Source: Drosophila pseudoobscura
Lineage: Eukaryota > Arthropoda > Insecta > Diptera > Drosophilidae
Reading direction: 5' to 3'
DNA length: 64,000 nucleotides
NCBI RefSeq assembly: GCF_009870125.1
Contig: NC_046679.1
Location: 24,986,001 to 25,050,000 of the forward strand
Below the pieces are notes generated by a model, which saw only the letters and a program-made list of their open reading frames with translations, did not search any database and had not been told where the DNA came from. Position numbers and translations under genes: made by a program. Shown here one piece after another: positions 13,525 to 25,681 of the stretch. Each line of letters begins with the position of its first letter. The stretch's first letter is position 1.

Positions 13525-13902
13525 CAAATCCAAAGGCAACTGCAACCGCAATGCATATGGGATTGGGGATCCGTGGATCATGTGGGCGGCTCTGTTTTTC
13601 TCTGTTTTCTGCATTTTGATTTCCTTCATTTATCAACACTTTGCTGCCAGCTTTTTCTTCCGTTAGCTTTCTTCTCTCTGCAATAATAATTTCTCGCCTT
13701 GCTCTGTTTCTGTGGCGCCTCGAGTCTTTGGCTGCCTTTCGATTCGTTAGCATCTACCTATCTATCTATGTATCTTTCTATCGTTCGAGTACAATATACT
13801 CGCATACTCGCAAGATATGTATCTGCAATGTCTAGCAATGACTTTGGCAGGCAGCTAAATGAATGATTGCCCTATTCGTTGTCATCTTTTTGGGTCCACG
13901 TA

Positions 13903-13925
13903 TCTCTCTCTCTCTCTCTCTCTCT
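13903..13925. repeat. (TC)n microsatellite
   Basis: Uninterrupted TC dinucleotides; the complement is a GA run of the kind bound by GAGA factor or CLAMP. Confidence 0.9.
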
Positions 13926-14519
13926 GTCCCTGTCTCGCTTTGATCTTTCGGTTGCAGTGTGGGATGGGGATTCGGATTCGGAGTGGGTTTCGAATTATCT
14001 GATAGAACGATTTCGTTTCGTTTGCCTCGAAGGTTACACTTCCAGTGATATATGGTGTGTGTTTTTGCACGATTGGTTTTGGGTTGTCTGATCATTTGTT
14101 GGTTTTTACTTTGGTCTCAGGTTATTATTCGATTTGTTATTGATTGTCTTCTGTTTGAGGTTGCGGCCACTTTTTTGGATAGTTATATCATGTATCAACG
14201 TTTTTATCTGGCAGTCTGACACCGGACTGGTCGATAAACGATCTCTGAAGTATATACTTTTCCGAATTTACCATAAATATATCATTAGAGAAAAGGTTTA
14301 TTTCCTTTGTAGTTTTTTTAAAACACTATCAAAAAAGGTAACAAAAAATTTACTTCTGACTTTCTCAGTCTAAATAATAATATCTGATTAAAGAATTTGT
14401 AATTTGGGACTACTTTTGATAGACTAATATTTTGGCCCGTTAAATCTATACCATATAAGCCCAATCTCATTATCTGAAATAATCGGTCAGGGCAACAACA
14501 CTTTTCGTTTTCGTGCTAA

Positions 14520-14658
14520 CAGCTGACGCAGCCCGATTCGATTATCGATACATCGGGTACACAGAACAGAGGCTCAATGCCATGAATTGTGCGCTTAACA
14601 GTCGAGGAGAAAACGTGACAAAAATGTTGTGCTAACGGGAGCCGCTGAAAACGCAAAA
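14520..14658 (+). promoter_or_regulatory. Possible DRE-type promoter and noncoding first exon
   Basis: A perfect DRE core, TATCGATA, lies at 14543-14550, and an E-box CAGCTG lies just upstream near 14520. About 108 bases downstream is a strong donor (CAAAA then GTAAGT, exon side ending 14658). There is no open frame of note between them. This is what a noncoding first exon of an additional smash transcript would look like. DRE elements are typical of broadly expressed fly genes; the assignment to smash is inference. Confidence 0.35.
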
Positions 14659-17326
14659 GTAAGTGAAAATCGGAGCCTGACTGAATACTAGGGGCATGCT
14701 TCGCTCGCGTCGATATTTTTATATAATAGATAGACACCATTAAGGTACAGCATGGTCTGTGGACATCTAAATATCTAGATCTTTGGGCATCCCAAAGAAC
14801 TCTTGCGCCCCAGCTTTATTTCTCATCCGATAGATCTACATAAATCCCTCAACAAACATACTAAACTTCAAGTACAGTCCCGCCAGCGCTGCGTTCGATA
14901 TGTTATCGCCTCGTAACCGCAACACGTGAGGGACTGTACCTCCATTCCATTCGCAGACCCGCCTGGCATTTTGCGGCCATTAGCTTCAATTGTTTATCAA
15001 TTGGCGAACACATTTTGAACACCATTTGAAAATGCCATTTGACCAATTTACCCATAAGTACAGCCATTAGGCATGCAGCATTCCTCGTGGCACATTCCTT
15101 TGTGGCACACATATTTTGTATCTGTATTTTGTGGGTGGGTGGCCGCTCGCATGGTACGTATCGTTCGTGCCACACCCAAATTAGCGGTACTTATACATTA
15201 TATGGCCATCGAGTGCGCGGCCGCTGGATCGGCGGATTGAACATTCTAAAACAAAATTTAATACAATTTTTGGGGGGCTGCCTTTTGCGAAAATTACATA
15301 CCCTCAAGCAATCCGATTCGATCCCAACCGATGTGAAATCATTATGAATTGACGGCCAACAGATGGCGTTGACTTCAACCGAAATCCGAGTTTAAGGCGT
15401 TTAATTAGCCATGAAGCCAGTCGCAGGCAATCAAAGGCAAAGCGTAACCACAGAATTGAAATTAAGTAAGAATCTAACACAACAGCCAGATACAGATGCA
15501 GATACAAGCACAGCCCCCGATGACGGAGCCTGAGAGCCACAGTCTACAATTACAATACAAAGTTTGAAATTATTTCGCATATTCTTACAGAACCGAACCC
15601 CTGCACAGAGGCAGAGGCGGAGGCAGAGGCAGAGGCAAGAGCACGGCTAACATGTGAGACGTGACGGGGCGCGGCAGAGTCACAGCCATAGCTGCATTTG
15701 TATCTTAGTATCTCTCTCTATCTCTCTCTCTCTATCGGTCTATCTAGAGAGGTATGGCAATTCAAGACGCGTAATTGTTACACCCTGATTACGCGACCGC
15801 AGCGAAAAAGCCAAGAGAAATACGTATGTATATGAAAAATTAAAAGCTTATGAGATTTTCGCTTATAACGTGGCAGGTTGGCAACAGATAAAGATTAACT
15901 TCCAAATACAATGGACCTCTAGACTCTACCTTACCTTACCGGATTGTTCACATGAGTCGAGGCGAGTCTCCGCCGCCTCCGCCTTCGCATCCGCCTCCTC
16001 CTGCGTCGTGCCACTGCAATTGTTGCACAAAGTTTCGCCTTTTCGGGGCGTTGTGCGTGTGACTTAAGAGGCAGACTCTGTTGCATGCTTCGTTGGGTCT
16101 CTCCGAAGGTATTTTGCATGACATTCGTATGGGGTGTGGGGGGAGGGAGGAGTGTAGGCCAGTCGGAAGAGTGGGGAATGAAGCCTTTAAGTTGCAGCTA
16201 AACTTGATGTAATCATGGGATGCAGAAGGTAACTTGAAGTTGACTCAATGGGAAGTCGCTTTATAATGAATTTCAGAGATTTTCAGTAAAGACTTTCATA
16301 GATGAAGATCTCCATTTTCCAAAGACAAGGGGTCTTCTAATTCTTCTTGAAAGGGGAAAGATTCTCTTCTTCCTTAGATATTTTATGTATTGGGGAGTAA
16401 AAGATATTCCTATCTGCGAAAGATACTCTTACGGTTACTGGGATTATTTGCATACAGCTCCTGTCATCTTTTACAGGCCATTCCCCTGGTTTTTCTGTAA
16501 ATCAAACCCTTATCGGTCTTCGATCGCCCCGTTCGAGTACCCCCTAGAGACTATCCATCGATTGTCCCACTAAACGCAAAAGCGAAACAAAAATTGTTCC
16601 ACTTCGGTGGACAACGACCGAGCAGCAACAACAAAATAATAGTTTAAAGGGGAATTCATTTTGAACGATCATTGTGCTGATTCTACTCATTGAATTCTCT
16701 CTATACAGACACCCATACATAGAGTATCTATGTGCGAACGAGTATCTGTATCTATCGAGAGGAAGAGCGACTCGAAGAGAGGGACAACTCGAATGAAATT
16801 GAAATTAAGTATTGATTGAGCAGCAATTTGGCTGGAAACTGGAACTGAAACTGGCACTGGCACTGCAACTGTGGAAGAGTGTGGCGAATGATCCGACGAG
16901 CTTACCAAATTACAGGCCATGTGGCAACGCCACAACAATCCGTGGAAATTAACGGAAATTAGACAAATCAGCAGCTACCGGCAGAGGCCAGTGGCTCCAA
17001 AACTGCAATTAATTATTGGAAATTCATCGTAGAAATGGACTTGACGTCGTGACACATCGTAAAACTGCAAAATTCAGTATTTCAAAGGATATCTTTGTCA
17101 CTCCCACAAAAGCAACAGTCCCATGAAGCATAGCACAGTCGTTGCATACCCCTTGGACATAGAGATTAAGTCTATTCGATAAAGGATCCCCCATTTAGGG
17201 CTACCAATCTCTCGTTGATCGAAAGATACGGCTAGAGATATAATCTGGCAAAAGCAGTGCCTCTTCTTCCCATTCCCCTTCGTTTGTCAAGTTTTATTTT
17301 TATTTGCTCATTGCTCAAACACCATC

Positions 17327-17328
<2 letters not shown>

Positions 17329-17360
<32 letters not shown>
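17329..17360. repeat. (CAT)n microsatellite
   Basis: About ten CAT triplets in a row. The short open frame with a poly-His run over it is a repeat artefact. Confidence 0.95.
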
Positions 17361-20300
17361 GCAAACAGCAGCAGCATCATCCTCTGCATCGGCGTCTAGT
17401 CTGTTCAGATCTGTTGTTGGCCTTCGCCATGTGTCACGGTTTCGCAAGCATTGGCTTTGAAACAAAACCAAAAAAAAAGAGGGGGGAAAAAAGAACACAA
17501 AAAGTATCTTTTGTTTGCTTCATGCTCATATACATCTGTATCTGTATCTGCGGATCTGTGTGCTTCTATTTCTGTTTTGCACATTTAACAAATGCATTTG
17601 ATTTTAACGAGCTTATTTAATGTGCAATATGCGATAAAAATAGGGAAAAAAGTGTTGGGAAAGCTACTCTAAGGAGAGGCAATCGGAGGAGGAAAACTTG
17701 AGCAATATTTGAAGTGGGAAATGAGACATGGTGCAATCTAAGAGATACTTTCTGGTGTGAAAATGAACAGGGAAGGGCCTACAATAGATCCCATCTCAGA
17801 GACCAAGTTCAAGCACAAAGTGAGGCCGAGGTGACAACATCTGCAAGCCGTCAAGCTCCCATCTGGGGGATGCGGTCACACATTAAAGCTATGCCGGTAG
17901 GCCGGGGGCCCCACAGAGCCACCGAGCCACAGAGGAACCAGCAATCAAGTCTCTGCTTAGTCATCGAACTTGGCCTAATGCAAAACACAGCCAACAGCCG
18001 ACTACCCGACTTGAGGATGACTCAGCCTCAAGACCCAAGGCACAGACCTGGCAAAAAAAAAGAAAAAGATACGAGAAGAAATGTGCTACCAGTTTGGCAT
18101 CGAGAAGAGCAGAAGATCGAAGACCGAACGGAGAACAGAGAACCCAAGATGATGGCCTGCTGCTGCTGCTGCTGTCCTACTCCACTTCTTCTTTGAGCCA
18201 AGATTTCGTTTTGCTTTGCTGTTATGCCCAGTCATGGTTGCCCGCCCTCAACAGGCATTGCCCCTCAGGAGGAATACACAGATACAAATACAAGGCACCT
18301 ACGGCATGTGTACACTTGTATCTAATGGATGCAGTGCACTGAAAGAAGCCCTAACCTGGTATAAGGGATAAATTCCATCTCCCTAGGAATTCAGATAAAA
18401 TCTCTTCAAGGAAAGATCTCAGTCCAGCAACAACAGCAAAAAACAACCCTTATCAGAGGAGCACCATTGGATATGCTCGATTAATTTCATGCACACGCTA
18501 TGCATGTTGTTCTTTCTTTCGCTGTGCGCGTCGTGTGGGAGCAAGGACGTGCTATGGGAGGTGGAAACCCAGAGACAAGATAGCTTTTAGCTCCACTAAG
18601 ATAGATTTCTCTCAGTGCATTTGGCCACATTCTTGGCCCGTGTATATCTTCGGTGCGAATACGTGTACGTGTACGTGTGCATGTTGCGGTATACGCTCTC
18701 AATTAGTTATTCATATAACGTGCTAAGCACAAAAAAATGTAGAAAATAATAAAGAATCAGCACACAGCACTCGTCTCCTCCTGCGAGTGGTACTCCTGCT
18801 CCTCTCTCTCTTTCGCTCTCGGGTTGATTAAGACCCGCATCCAGCCGCATTGGCTACTTATGTCTGCAAAGGAGAGGCTCATCCCCATCCCCATCCCCGA
18901 CCCCAGATACATTCACATCTGTGAGCACATCGCCCCCCATCCGAGGCCGGGAACATTGTGTGCCCGTGTCTGGGCTTTGACAAAACTTTGCATGTCATGT
19001 TGTCACTACGGTTCCTTACCCTTTCGCTTCCACACAGACAGACAGACCGAGCGGATCCTTTGAGCCACATTGTTTGCCTACTACTTTGGTTCGGCTCTGG
19101 AGCTCTTGGCTTCGCCTGGTGTCTGCCTCCAGCCGGATATTCATAGACATTATAGGCACTTATCGTCGGTTTAGGCTTCACGCCTTTTGTCTCCCAGAGA
19201 CCCCCAGTTTACTTAGTCTTTCAGCAGCCCTCTCTATCTCTATCTCTCTCCCATGGCCTTGGCAAACAGCGATCTCTCTCCGGTCCGGCGTTGTATCTTT
19301 GCACACATTCAAGTTGTCAATGACGGCGGCAATGGAGGCTCATCCTCCATTACACGTGGTAAATGTTTTGTCAAGCTTTAACTTGAGCTGAGAATCAGTC
19401 TGCCCAAGGATTCATTGAGTATCTTTAAACTGAAGCAGGAACTGTAAATGTAGACTCCTTTTCGGAGTACATCCTAAGGTACCTGAGGTATCTTACAGAT
19501 GCATCTACAGATGCCGAGCCATATCTTGGATGTACAACATTTGATATAGATTCTTAAAGGTACAATCTCGAATCTGTCTCGGAAAGTGTGTTCAGTTTTC
19601 TATCTTTCGGTTGTTATAACTCTCCTCTCTCACAGAGTGGCTTAGCAGTATGTTTTCAAGTCTGGCATGTACTCAGAGAGAGCTCACAACTACTCTCTCT
19701 CTTCTTCCAGCTCCAGACCAGTGAGACTTAGACGTAATGAATCTTAATTTCTTAGTTTCAATTCTGTATCTTTTAGAGTGTAGTTTAGTATCTTGAGCTC
19801 GGACTTATGGGTTCCATCGTGTCCATCGCCATTCCTCCTTCAATCGGATCTCCTCTGATCCGAATACTGATTCCCCATCCGCTTTTAACAACTTTATTGT
19901 TATCCCCAGCATTTTCAAAGGCTTAGATCGTATTTGGGTCGCGCAGTGGCCTCCATCGGGGGCAGGTGGAGGTCAGGCCCAATCGCGTACGCACACGCAC
20001 ACACCTCCAATATATGGCACAAGCAGAGCAATAAAATTTCATAAATTGCAATCTATGTCAATGGGACACAAAGCGTCCTCTTTGTTTATGGGATACAGCG
20101 AGAGCTCAGCTCGTAAAGATACAACTGCTATCCGTAAGATACCGGGGCGATACCGGGGCGTTGCCAGGGCCTGGCGAGGGACAGGAGATGTGTGGCAATA
20201 AAAAATCAAAGCTGTAAAAGGTGAACAGCAATCGGTTATTGATTCGGTCTTGCACTAATTGTTTATGGCGATGATAATGGCCAGCCCAGCTGTTTATGGC

Positions 20301-21032
20301 CAAGAGACCATTGCATAACCGCTGGATTCGACACCAAACAAACTACAAATTACAAAAAATGCTGTAATAATAAGATATTTAATACTTGAAAATAGTGGGC
20401 TTTTTCGTTGTTCGCTGGTCAAATCGGTTTGGCATTAACCTTTGGCATTACGCTTTGATATTACACAGACATCCACATACGGATTGGTTATGAAATTATT
20501 TATATGTTCAGCCCACGCCTCCGCCTCCGCCTACCAAATGTCAAGTGTATTGCAGCGAGCGAGCGATGGATGGATGGTTGGATGGATGCATGGCCATTGC
20601 ACCATAGAACCAGCCGAAACTGAAAAGTATCTGACAGATACACACACGTACACATGTCGATGGCTTGACTGGTTGGTTGCATGGCTCTTGCCTAACAAGC
20701 GGAAAGCAAAAACATAACAGTAAAGTAAATTAAGTAAAAACCACACGGCAGCAACAGCAACAGCAACAGCAGATACATAGATACAAATGCATTGACTGCA
20801 AACCGGACAGAACCAGAGTCTTGGGTTTTGGCTTGCTGGGAGTATATCTTGGTCAAGAGTGTCTCAGAATAGAGAGAGACGGGGACTACAGCTACAGATA
20901 CAGATACAGATACAAGAGTGGGGAGGGTGGGTAGGGATTGGTGGGAGACTGTCTCGTAACAAAAGTGGCTGACCTCGAGAATACTCGCTTGCGTTAGGAG
21001 ACCCATAGAAATCACTCATATGTCGTTCCTCT

Positions 21033-21054
21033 CCCCCCGCCCCCCCCCCCCCCC
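21033..21054. repeat. Poly-C tract
   Basis: Six C, one G, then fifteen C. The complement is a G run able to form a quadruplex. Confidence 0.95.
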
Positions 21055-21395
21055 AAATGTATCTCTGGTATCTGTTACTGCTTCTCTTCTTCGAGAGTCG
21101 AGTTCGTATGCCTAAAATTGGTAGCTTGCCGCACTCAAGATTGTTAGTGAGATATTCTTTTGGGGCGTAGAGAGCAGCTAAGTTTTGTTTATCCATCGAT
21201 TGCGGTTGGTTGATGTCTATGTCGGGATGTTGGGAATTTACGTCAATGGGAATTTCATTAGTGCCTCTTTAGGCCTCTGCACGCCAGACGGGTTTCTGTT
21301 TCGAGGGGCTTCGATCACTACATAGAACTACCCATAATCATTATTGGTGCTGTACGAACTCTAGTTTGTATCTTGTTTCTTTCTTCTCTTTGCAG

Positions 21396-21439
21396 ATTTT
21401 ATTCGAAACACTGACAATAATTCAATCGGACCACAATTG
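21396..21439 (+). CDS. smash: smash distal third coding exon (predicted)
   Basis: A 44 base exon between TTTCTTCTCTTTGCAG and the donor GTAGGT. Continuing the phase from 12613 it completes an Asp codon and reads DFIRNTDNNSIGPQL, ending in phase 0. That is exactly the phase needed to join the shared exon at 36656, which begins SITSPDPTSY. Three small exons in a row with fitting phases and consensus splice sites make chance unlikely. Confidence 0.65.
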
Positions 21440-21997
21440 GTAGGTTTATCTTAAATATACAGCAATGAAATCGTTCCTGGAATGCGTTTACAAAGATAGA
21501 GTATCTTGGGGCAGAGCGGGATAGAGGGCCAGGAGGTGCCAGCGACGACAAGAATCATGGGTTCGTCCATCGTAAGGGCCAAAAATGTCCTGGGAGCAGG
21601 AAAGCACTAGATACTCGTATCGTAAGCACGACAAAGTCAGCCTCCAAGGCATCGAAGGACATGAGGTGGCGTACGTTCTGGCTAAGGAAAGGTGCCAAGA
21701 GGCCAAGGTGCCTTGAGGTGGCTAAAAACTGTTGCAGACAAGGAATGTATGATATCGAACAATCTGCAATCTCTGTTCAACATCGGTTGCAAGTGAAAAA
21801 AATCTTGCATATAAAAAAGTTCGGATACGAGTACGTTTAATCATTAGTAGCAACGTTTCAAACCGACAACGGGCTTCCGCTGTCCCAAGCCAGGCAGCCA
21901 TTACATCACCTTTTCGGGTCATTACGGTTTCCTTTCAGTTGAAAAATAAAAAACAAATAACAAGAAATTCTTAATTGCATTTTAAAAATATATTGCA

Positions 21998-22663
21998 TTA
22001 GTTGTTCTTTTTAAGTACGAGCAGATCCTCCACATAGGCGAAGCTAACATTCGTATCGAATTGGGGTCTGTTATAGAAGAGCCACTGCATCGACAACAGA
22101 TAATCTCCGGTCGGAAAGGGCAGTCGCAGTAGCTCGGGCTTCAGATAGAAATCCTTGACAATCTGTGGACCCTGTGGGGGGTCTTAGCACAGATTTGAAT
22201 CCAAGAATATTGAAATATCACTTACCACATACGGACATGTGTGGTTGATGTTGGAAAATTCCTGGAAAAGATTGAAGACGATACGTATAAACGGATTATT
22301 TCTCTTCTGCAAAAATCGGCACACATCGACGGTTCCTTCTAGAAGCCACGGCTGGAAGCCGTTTGCTCTTTTGAAAATCTTGGCATGAAGCGATACATTA
22401 TTTATCGAATGTAGTACCGTCCCATTCATATTGAGGAGCACCCTTTCCCGACTGACGGCCTTCAGGCGACAGTTATTGAACACAAACGCGGATGCATTGT
22501 AGCTCTTGCAGACGAAGTTCGTGAACCTAAAGACGACAGCATCCTGTGGAGTATTTGAGCATTTGAGTCTGAAGCCTCCTGAAGATGTGATATTTACATT
22601 AACTTCAAAGTTGGCGGCAAGGAAAATTCCGAAGATAACACCGAAAAGCAGCCTGGACCACAT
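21998..22663 (-). CDS. DUF1091-family secreted protein, copy A
   Basis: Three exons on the minus strand, 22663-22598, 22543-22226 and 22171-21998, encode 185 residues. Residues 1-18 are a hydrophobic signal peptide. The DUF1091 pattern follows: DAVVFRFTNFVCKSYN, then the NCRLKAVSR motif, PWLLEGTVDVC, and NHTCPYV joined across the second intron to GPQIVKDFYLKPELL. Both introns are 54 bases. The first has no in-frame stop, so a naive reading passes straight through it. The gene is nested on the opposite strand in the large smash intron and is the end member of a tandem cluster. The family is large in Drosophila and its function is mostly unknown. The cysteines and signal peptide point to secretion. 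Confidence 0.9.
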
Positions 22664-22804
22664 GGTACTGCTGTACCTCAGATTCTGCGACTAAATGATT
22701 CCCCAATGCCTAATCGAGTGCCCAGTGGATTTCCGCATGACAGAATCACTAATATACTCCACCTATATCGTTTCTTGTGTCATTTATTTTCAATTAAAAG
22801 TGAA

Positions 22805-23272
22805 GTCATTTTCCATTTCTAATCGATCTGCAGTAGATCCTCCACATATTGGAAACCAACATTTGTATCGATTTGTGGGTTCTTATCAGAGACGCAACAG
22901 TTCGGGCTTCAGATAAAAGTCCCTGACGAAATTTTAGGTGTTTTTGCAGGTGTGATTAATGTTGGAAAACTCTGTGAAAAGCCCATACATTATCACAACA
23001 AAGGGTACTGAAAGGAATTAAAGTTAACGTCGAATAGCTAAGGCTTACATGCATTTGCCCTTTACAACATCTGGCCATGAATTGAAATATCTTCAGAGGA
23101 CGGTTTTCGACCACCAACCAGAACTGATTCAAGTTCGTAAACTTGAAGTAGACTGCATCCTGAAATATTTCATCTGTATGTTCTACTTTAAGATACATTT
23201 CCTACGTTACGTGCCGAAGTGAACGGCTGGTAATACTCCGAAGAGAGCTCCAATGATCACGTTTGACCACAT
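22805..23272 (-). pseudogene. Decayed DUF1091 copy
   Basis: The minus strand starts at 23272 with MWSNVIIGALFGVLPAV, a signal peptide like that of copy A (MWSRLLFGVIFGIF), but a stop follows after the residues HFGT. Downstream are recognisable but broken pieces: DAVYFKFTN, a C-terminal QIDTNVGFQYVEDLLQ near 22825-22880, and a damaged CRLKAV region. Deletions and frame changes separate them. It lies between copies A and B in the same orientation, as expected for a dead tandem duplicate. Confidence 0.85.
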
Positions 23273-23357
23273 CGTGCTGAATAGATAGAACATCTATAAA
23301 TCAGTTGCAATGAGCGCAAAAGAGCGAGAGACTTTGAATACTCGGCGGTAGTGAAAA

Positions 23358-23424
23358 CTCACCCTTTACTAATAAGCCACACTGGGAAAGAGATAGGGAA
23401 AAAGTGCTCTTGAGCACGACCTAA
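23358..23424. mobile_element. Possible Helitron-like terminus
   Basis: The stretch carries a perfect hairpin, GTGCTC-TT-GAGCAC (23404-23417), followed within seven bases by CTAA (23421-23424). That arrangement is typical of Helitron 3' ends. The minus strand of 23358-23392 also matches a short motif dispersed in the window (see findings). It directly abuts the SGM/DINE-1-type copy that starts near 23431. Confidence 0.4.
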
Positions 23425-23430
23425 TGAAGA

Positions 23431-23943
23431 AACGAGGGGAACGTTGTGAGTTGCTGCGGACACCGCAACTCTACAGTTATACCCGATACTTAGTCAGTAT
23501 GGCTCTCCTCCGGCAGACGCCGCGAATATTAAACGACACGACACAGAGTGCGTGCGAGAGTCACAGGCTGAGCGTGATTTGTTCCTTTTGGCTATAAAAA
23601 TTATCCGATCTGATCCAGATCTCTCTATGATCTCTCTATCTTAAAAATTGTGGATGTCAAAGATTTTCGCCCTTTGTGTGGGCGGAAGAGGGCGGGGCGG
23701 AGTTTTGAAATATACTTGTGACAGTGACGTATCACAGAAGTCTGGATACAAAATATCGTTGCTCTAGCTCTTATAGTCGCTGAGCACTAGGCACTCATAG
23801 GGACTGAAAGACATGCTATCGATGCTGATCAAGAATATATATTTATTTATGGGGTCGGAAACGCTTCCCTCTGGACGTTACACACACCCAATTTCCCTAC
23901 AATTCCAATATACCCCAATACTCATTTTGAGTATCGGGTATAA
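23431..23943 (-). mobile_element. SGM/ISY/DINE-1-type element, longer copy
   Basis: About 510 bases with the same ends as the copy at 38770-39118, in the opposite orientation. It has TATACCCGATACT at both inner borders and shares blocks such as GGGGTCGGAAACG, TTGATCAGCAT (as complement), GGCTCTCCTCCGGCAGACG and ACGTTGTGAGTTGCTGCGG. It has no coding capacity. Such short non-autonomous Helitron-related repeats are abundant in obscura-group flies. This copy keeps an internal segment (about 23550-23830) that the other copy lacks. Confidence 0.8.
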
Positions 23944-24047
23944 AAGGTCTAAAATTGTACAAAACACTGAAAAACTGCACCTAATACATAGGTACATATG
24001 TATGCAGTTTATTCGAAAACCCATTATTTCAATCCACAACACATGGA

Positions 24048-24707
24048 TTATTTGCTCTTTAACAGATCCTCTACGAAAGTATAACTAACATTCGTATCAA
24101 ATTGTGGCTTCTTATCTAAGTACCACTGAATCGTTAATAAATAATCCCCCGTTGGAATGGGAAGGCGCATTAGCTCTGGTCTCAAATAAAAATCCTTGAT
24201 AATCTGTGGACCCTGTAAAATAAGTTTCAGATGCTGAAGTTTCGAGAAATATCCGCATAATCTTACCACGTAGGGGCATGTGTGATTAATGTTGGTAAAC
24301 TGTTTGAAGAGCCCATAGACTAGAGCAACAAAGGGTTGATTTGGCTTTCGCAAATACTGGCAGGCATCAAAGGTAACGTCGAAGAGCCAGGGCTTATAGC
24401 CGCTTGCCTTTTTGAAAATCTGGGCACGAATTGTTATATCATTGGCCGGAACTAGCATCGTCGCATTCATATTGAGGAGCACTTTGCTGCGACTGACGGC
24501 CTTCAGACGACAGTTGTGGAACAAGAGCCAGGATCTGTTGTAGCTCTCGCAGACGAAGTTTGTAAACTTGAAAACGACCGCATCCTGTGAACTCGAATTA
24601 GTGCAGGAGCTGTTTCACTGGAGGTGTATGGTTATATTTACATTGGAATCGAATGTAGAAGTAAGAAATATTCCAAGTAGAACACAGAATAACAGCTTGG
24701 GCTGCAT
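24048..24707 (-). CDS. DUF1091-family secreted protein, copy B
   Basis: Exons 24707-24642, 24584-24267 and 24212-24048 on the minus strand encode 182 residues. Exon lengths are 22, 106 and 55 codons, matching copy C exactly and copy A except for the last exon. The signal peptide is MQPKLLFCVLLGIFLTSTF. The family motifs DAVVFKFTNFVCESYN, NCRLKAVSR, PWLFDVTFDAC, NHTCPYV and GPQIIKDFYLRPEL are all present, as is the C-terminal DTNVSYTFVEDLL. The first intron (57 bases) holds a stop codon and must be spliced. The second (54 bases) is in frame and stop-free. The gene is intact by sequence. Confidence 0.9.
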
Positions 24708-25681
24708 TGCTTCTAATCGAACGATAAACGAATGCGAATTGAATCCCAGTTAAGCAATATTTTAAGCCAGAGTCCATTCCGCTCTAGTAGCTTTGTTTCT
24801 TCAATTTAAATACCATTTGTATACCCTTCTAGTGGGTGGGAACATGTGATGAATCCACAATGAGGAGTGCAATTCCAGTTCAAAAACGATAAATGTTCTT
24901 CAAAACGCTTCACAAGGGTATATAGTGCCTCGGTATCAAAAGCTGGGCCTCCCATGCTTAAATGAAAAGTAATTAAAACTGATGTAACCATTTTGATTTT
25001 GTTTTAATTATTGCTTCTAACTGATTGTCCGTTTTCGGACACATTAAGCGAACGTAAATAGTACCGGTACTCAGTCTCTATATATCCTAAAAGTATGCAG
25101 TCAAACGAGTTCTTCATTCCTCCATTCTGTCTTTATAAATAGACTGACCATAAAACTTTCCGTATCCTTTTCCCTAATTACAATACTTTAGTCCATCTGT
25201 TTTCCTTGGACACTTTTGCTTTTGTTAACTTTCATCAATCTTGAATTGTGTCAGAGAAACTACCATTGCCTGCTTGTAGATGCTCTTGTGTTGTACATTT
25301 TTTGCTATACAGTTTAAGGGACCATAGTTGAAATCTGAAGAATAAAGAATAAACCAGAATTCACCACGAAATTATTCTCAGTGTATGATCTTCTGGCCTT
25401 TGCTGGCCGTTATTCTTGTTGTCTGCATAGTATATTCCTGTACTCGTGTCCTTTGGTGAAAGAGCCGCTCTTGAATTGCGTTGTGTTAACATTTTGCAAT
25501 GGAAGAAGAATCTGAGACGGGCCCCGATTTGCTGTTTTGCACCTTTCCATCTCCAGTTGGAAGTCTGTTTTAGTTTTCAGTTAGACCTTGAGCCGAGACA
25601 AGACGAATAGATCTTAAATTTATTATTAAATAAATTCATTGTTCTTCATTTATTTGCATAGAATAGAAACAAGGGTTTTCC

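Larger units (their letters stand above)
12614..21395 (+). other. Intron of the distal smash transcript
   Basis: About 8.8 kb with no supported protein gene. It contains simple repeats, namely TATCTG repeats near 13493-13524, (TC)n at 13903-13925 and (CAT)n at 17329-17360. It also contains a possible housekeeping-type promoter at 14520-14660, described separately. Confidence 0.5.

Noticed and set aside
18879..19181. 100-codon minus-strand frame
   Set aside because: Overlaps opposing frames of similar length and has no recognisable domain.
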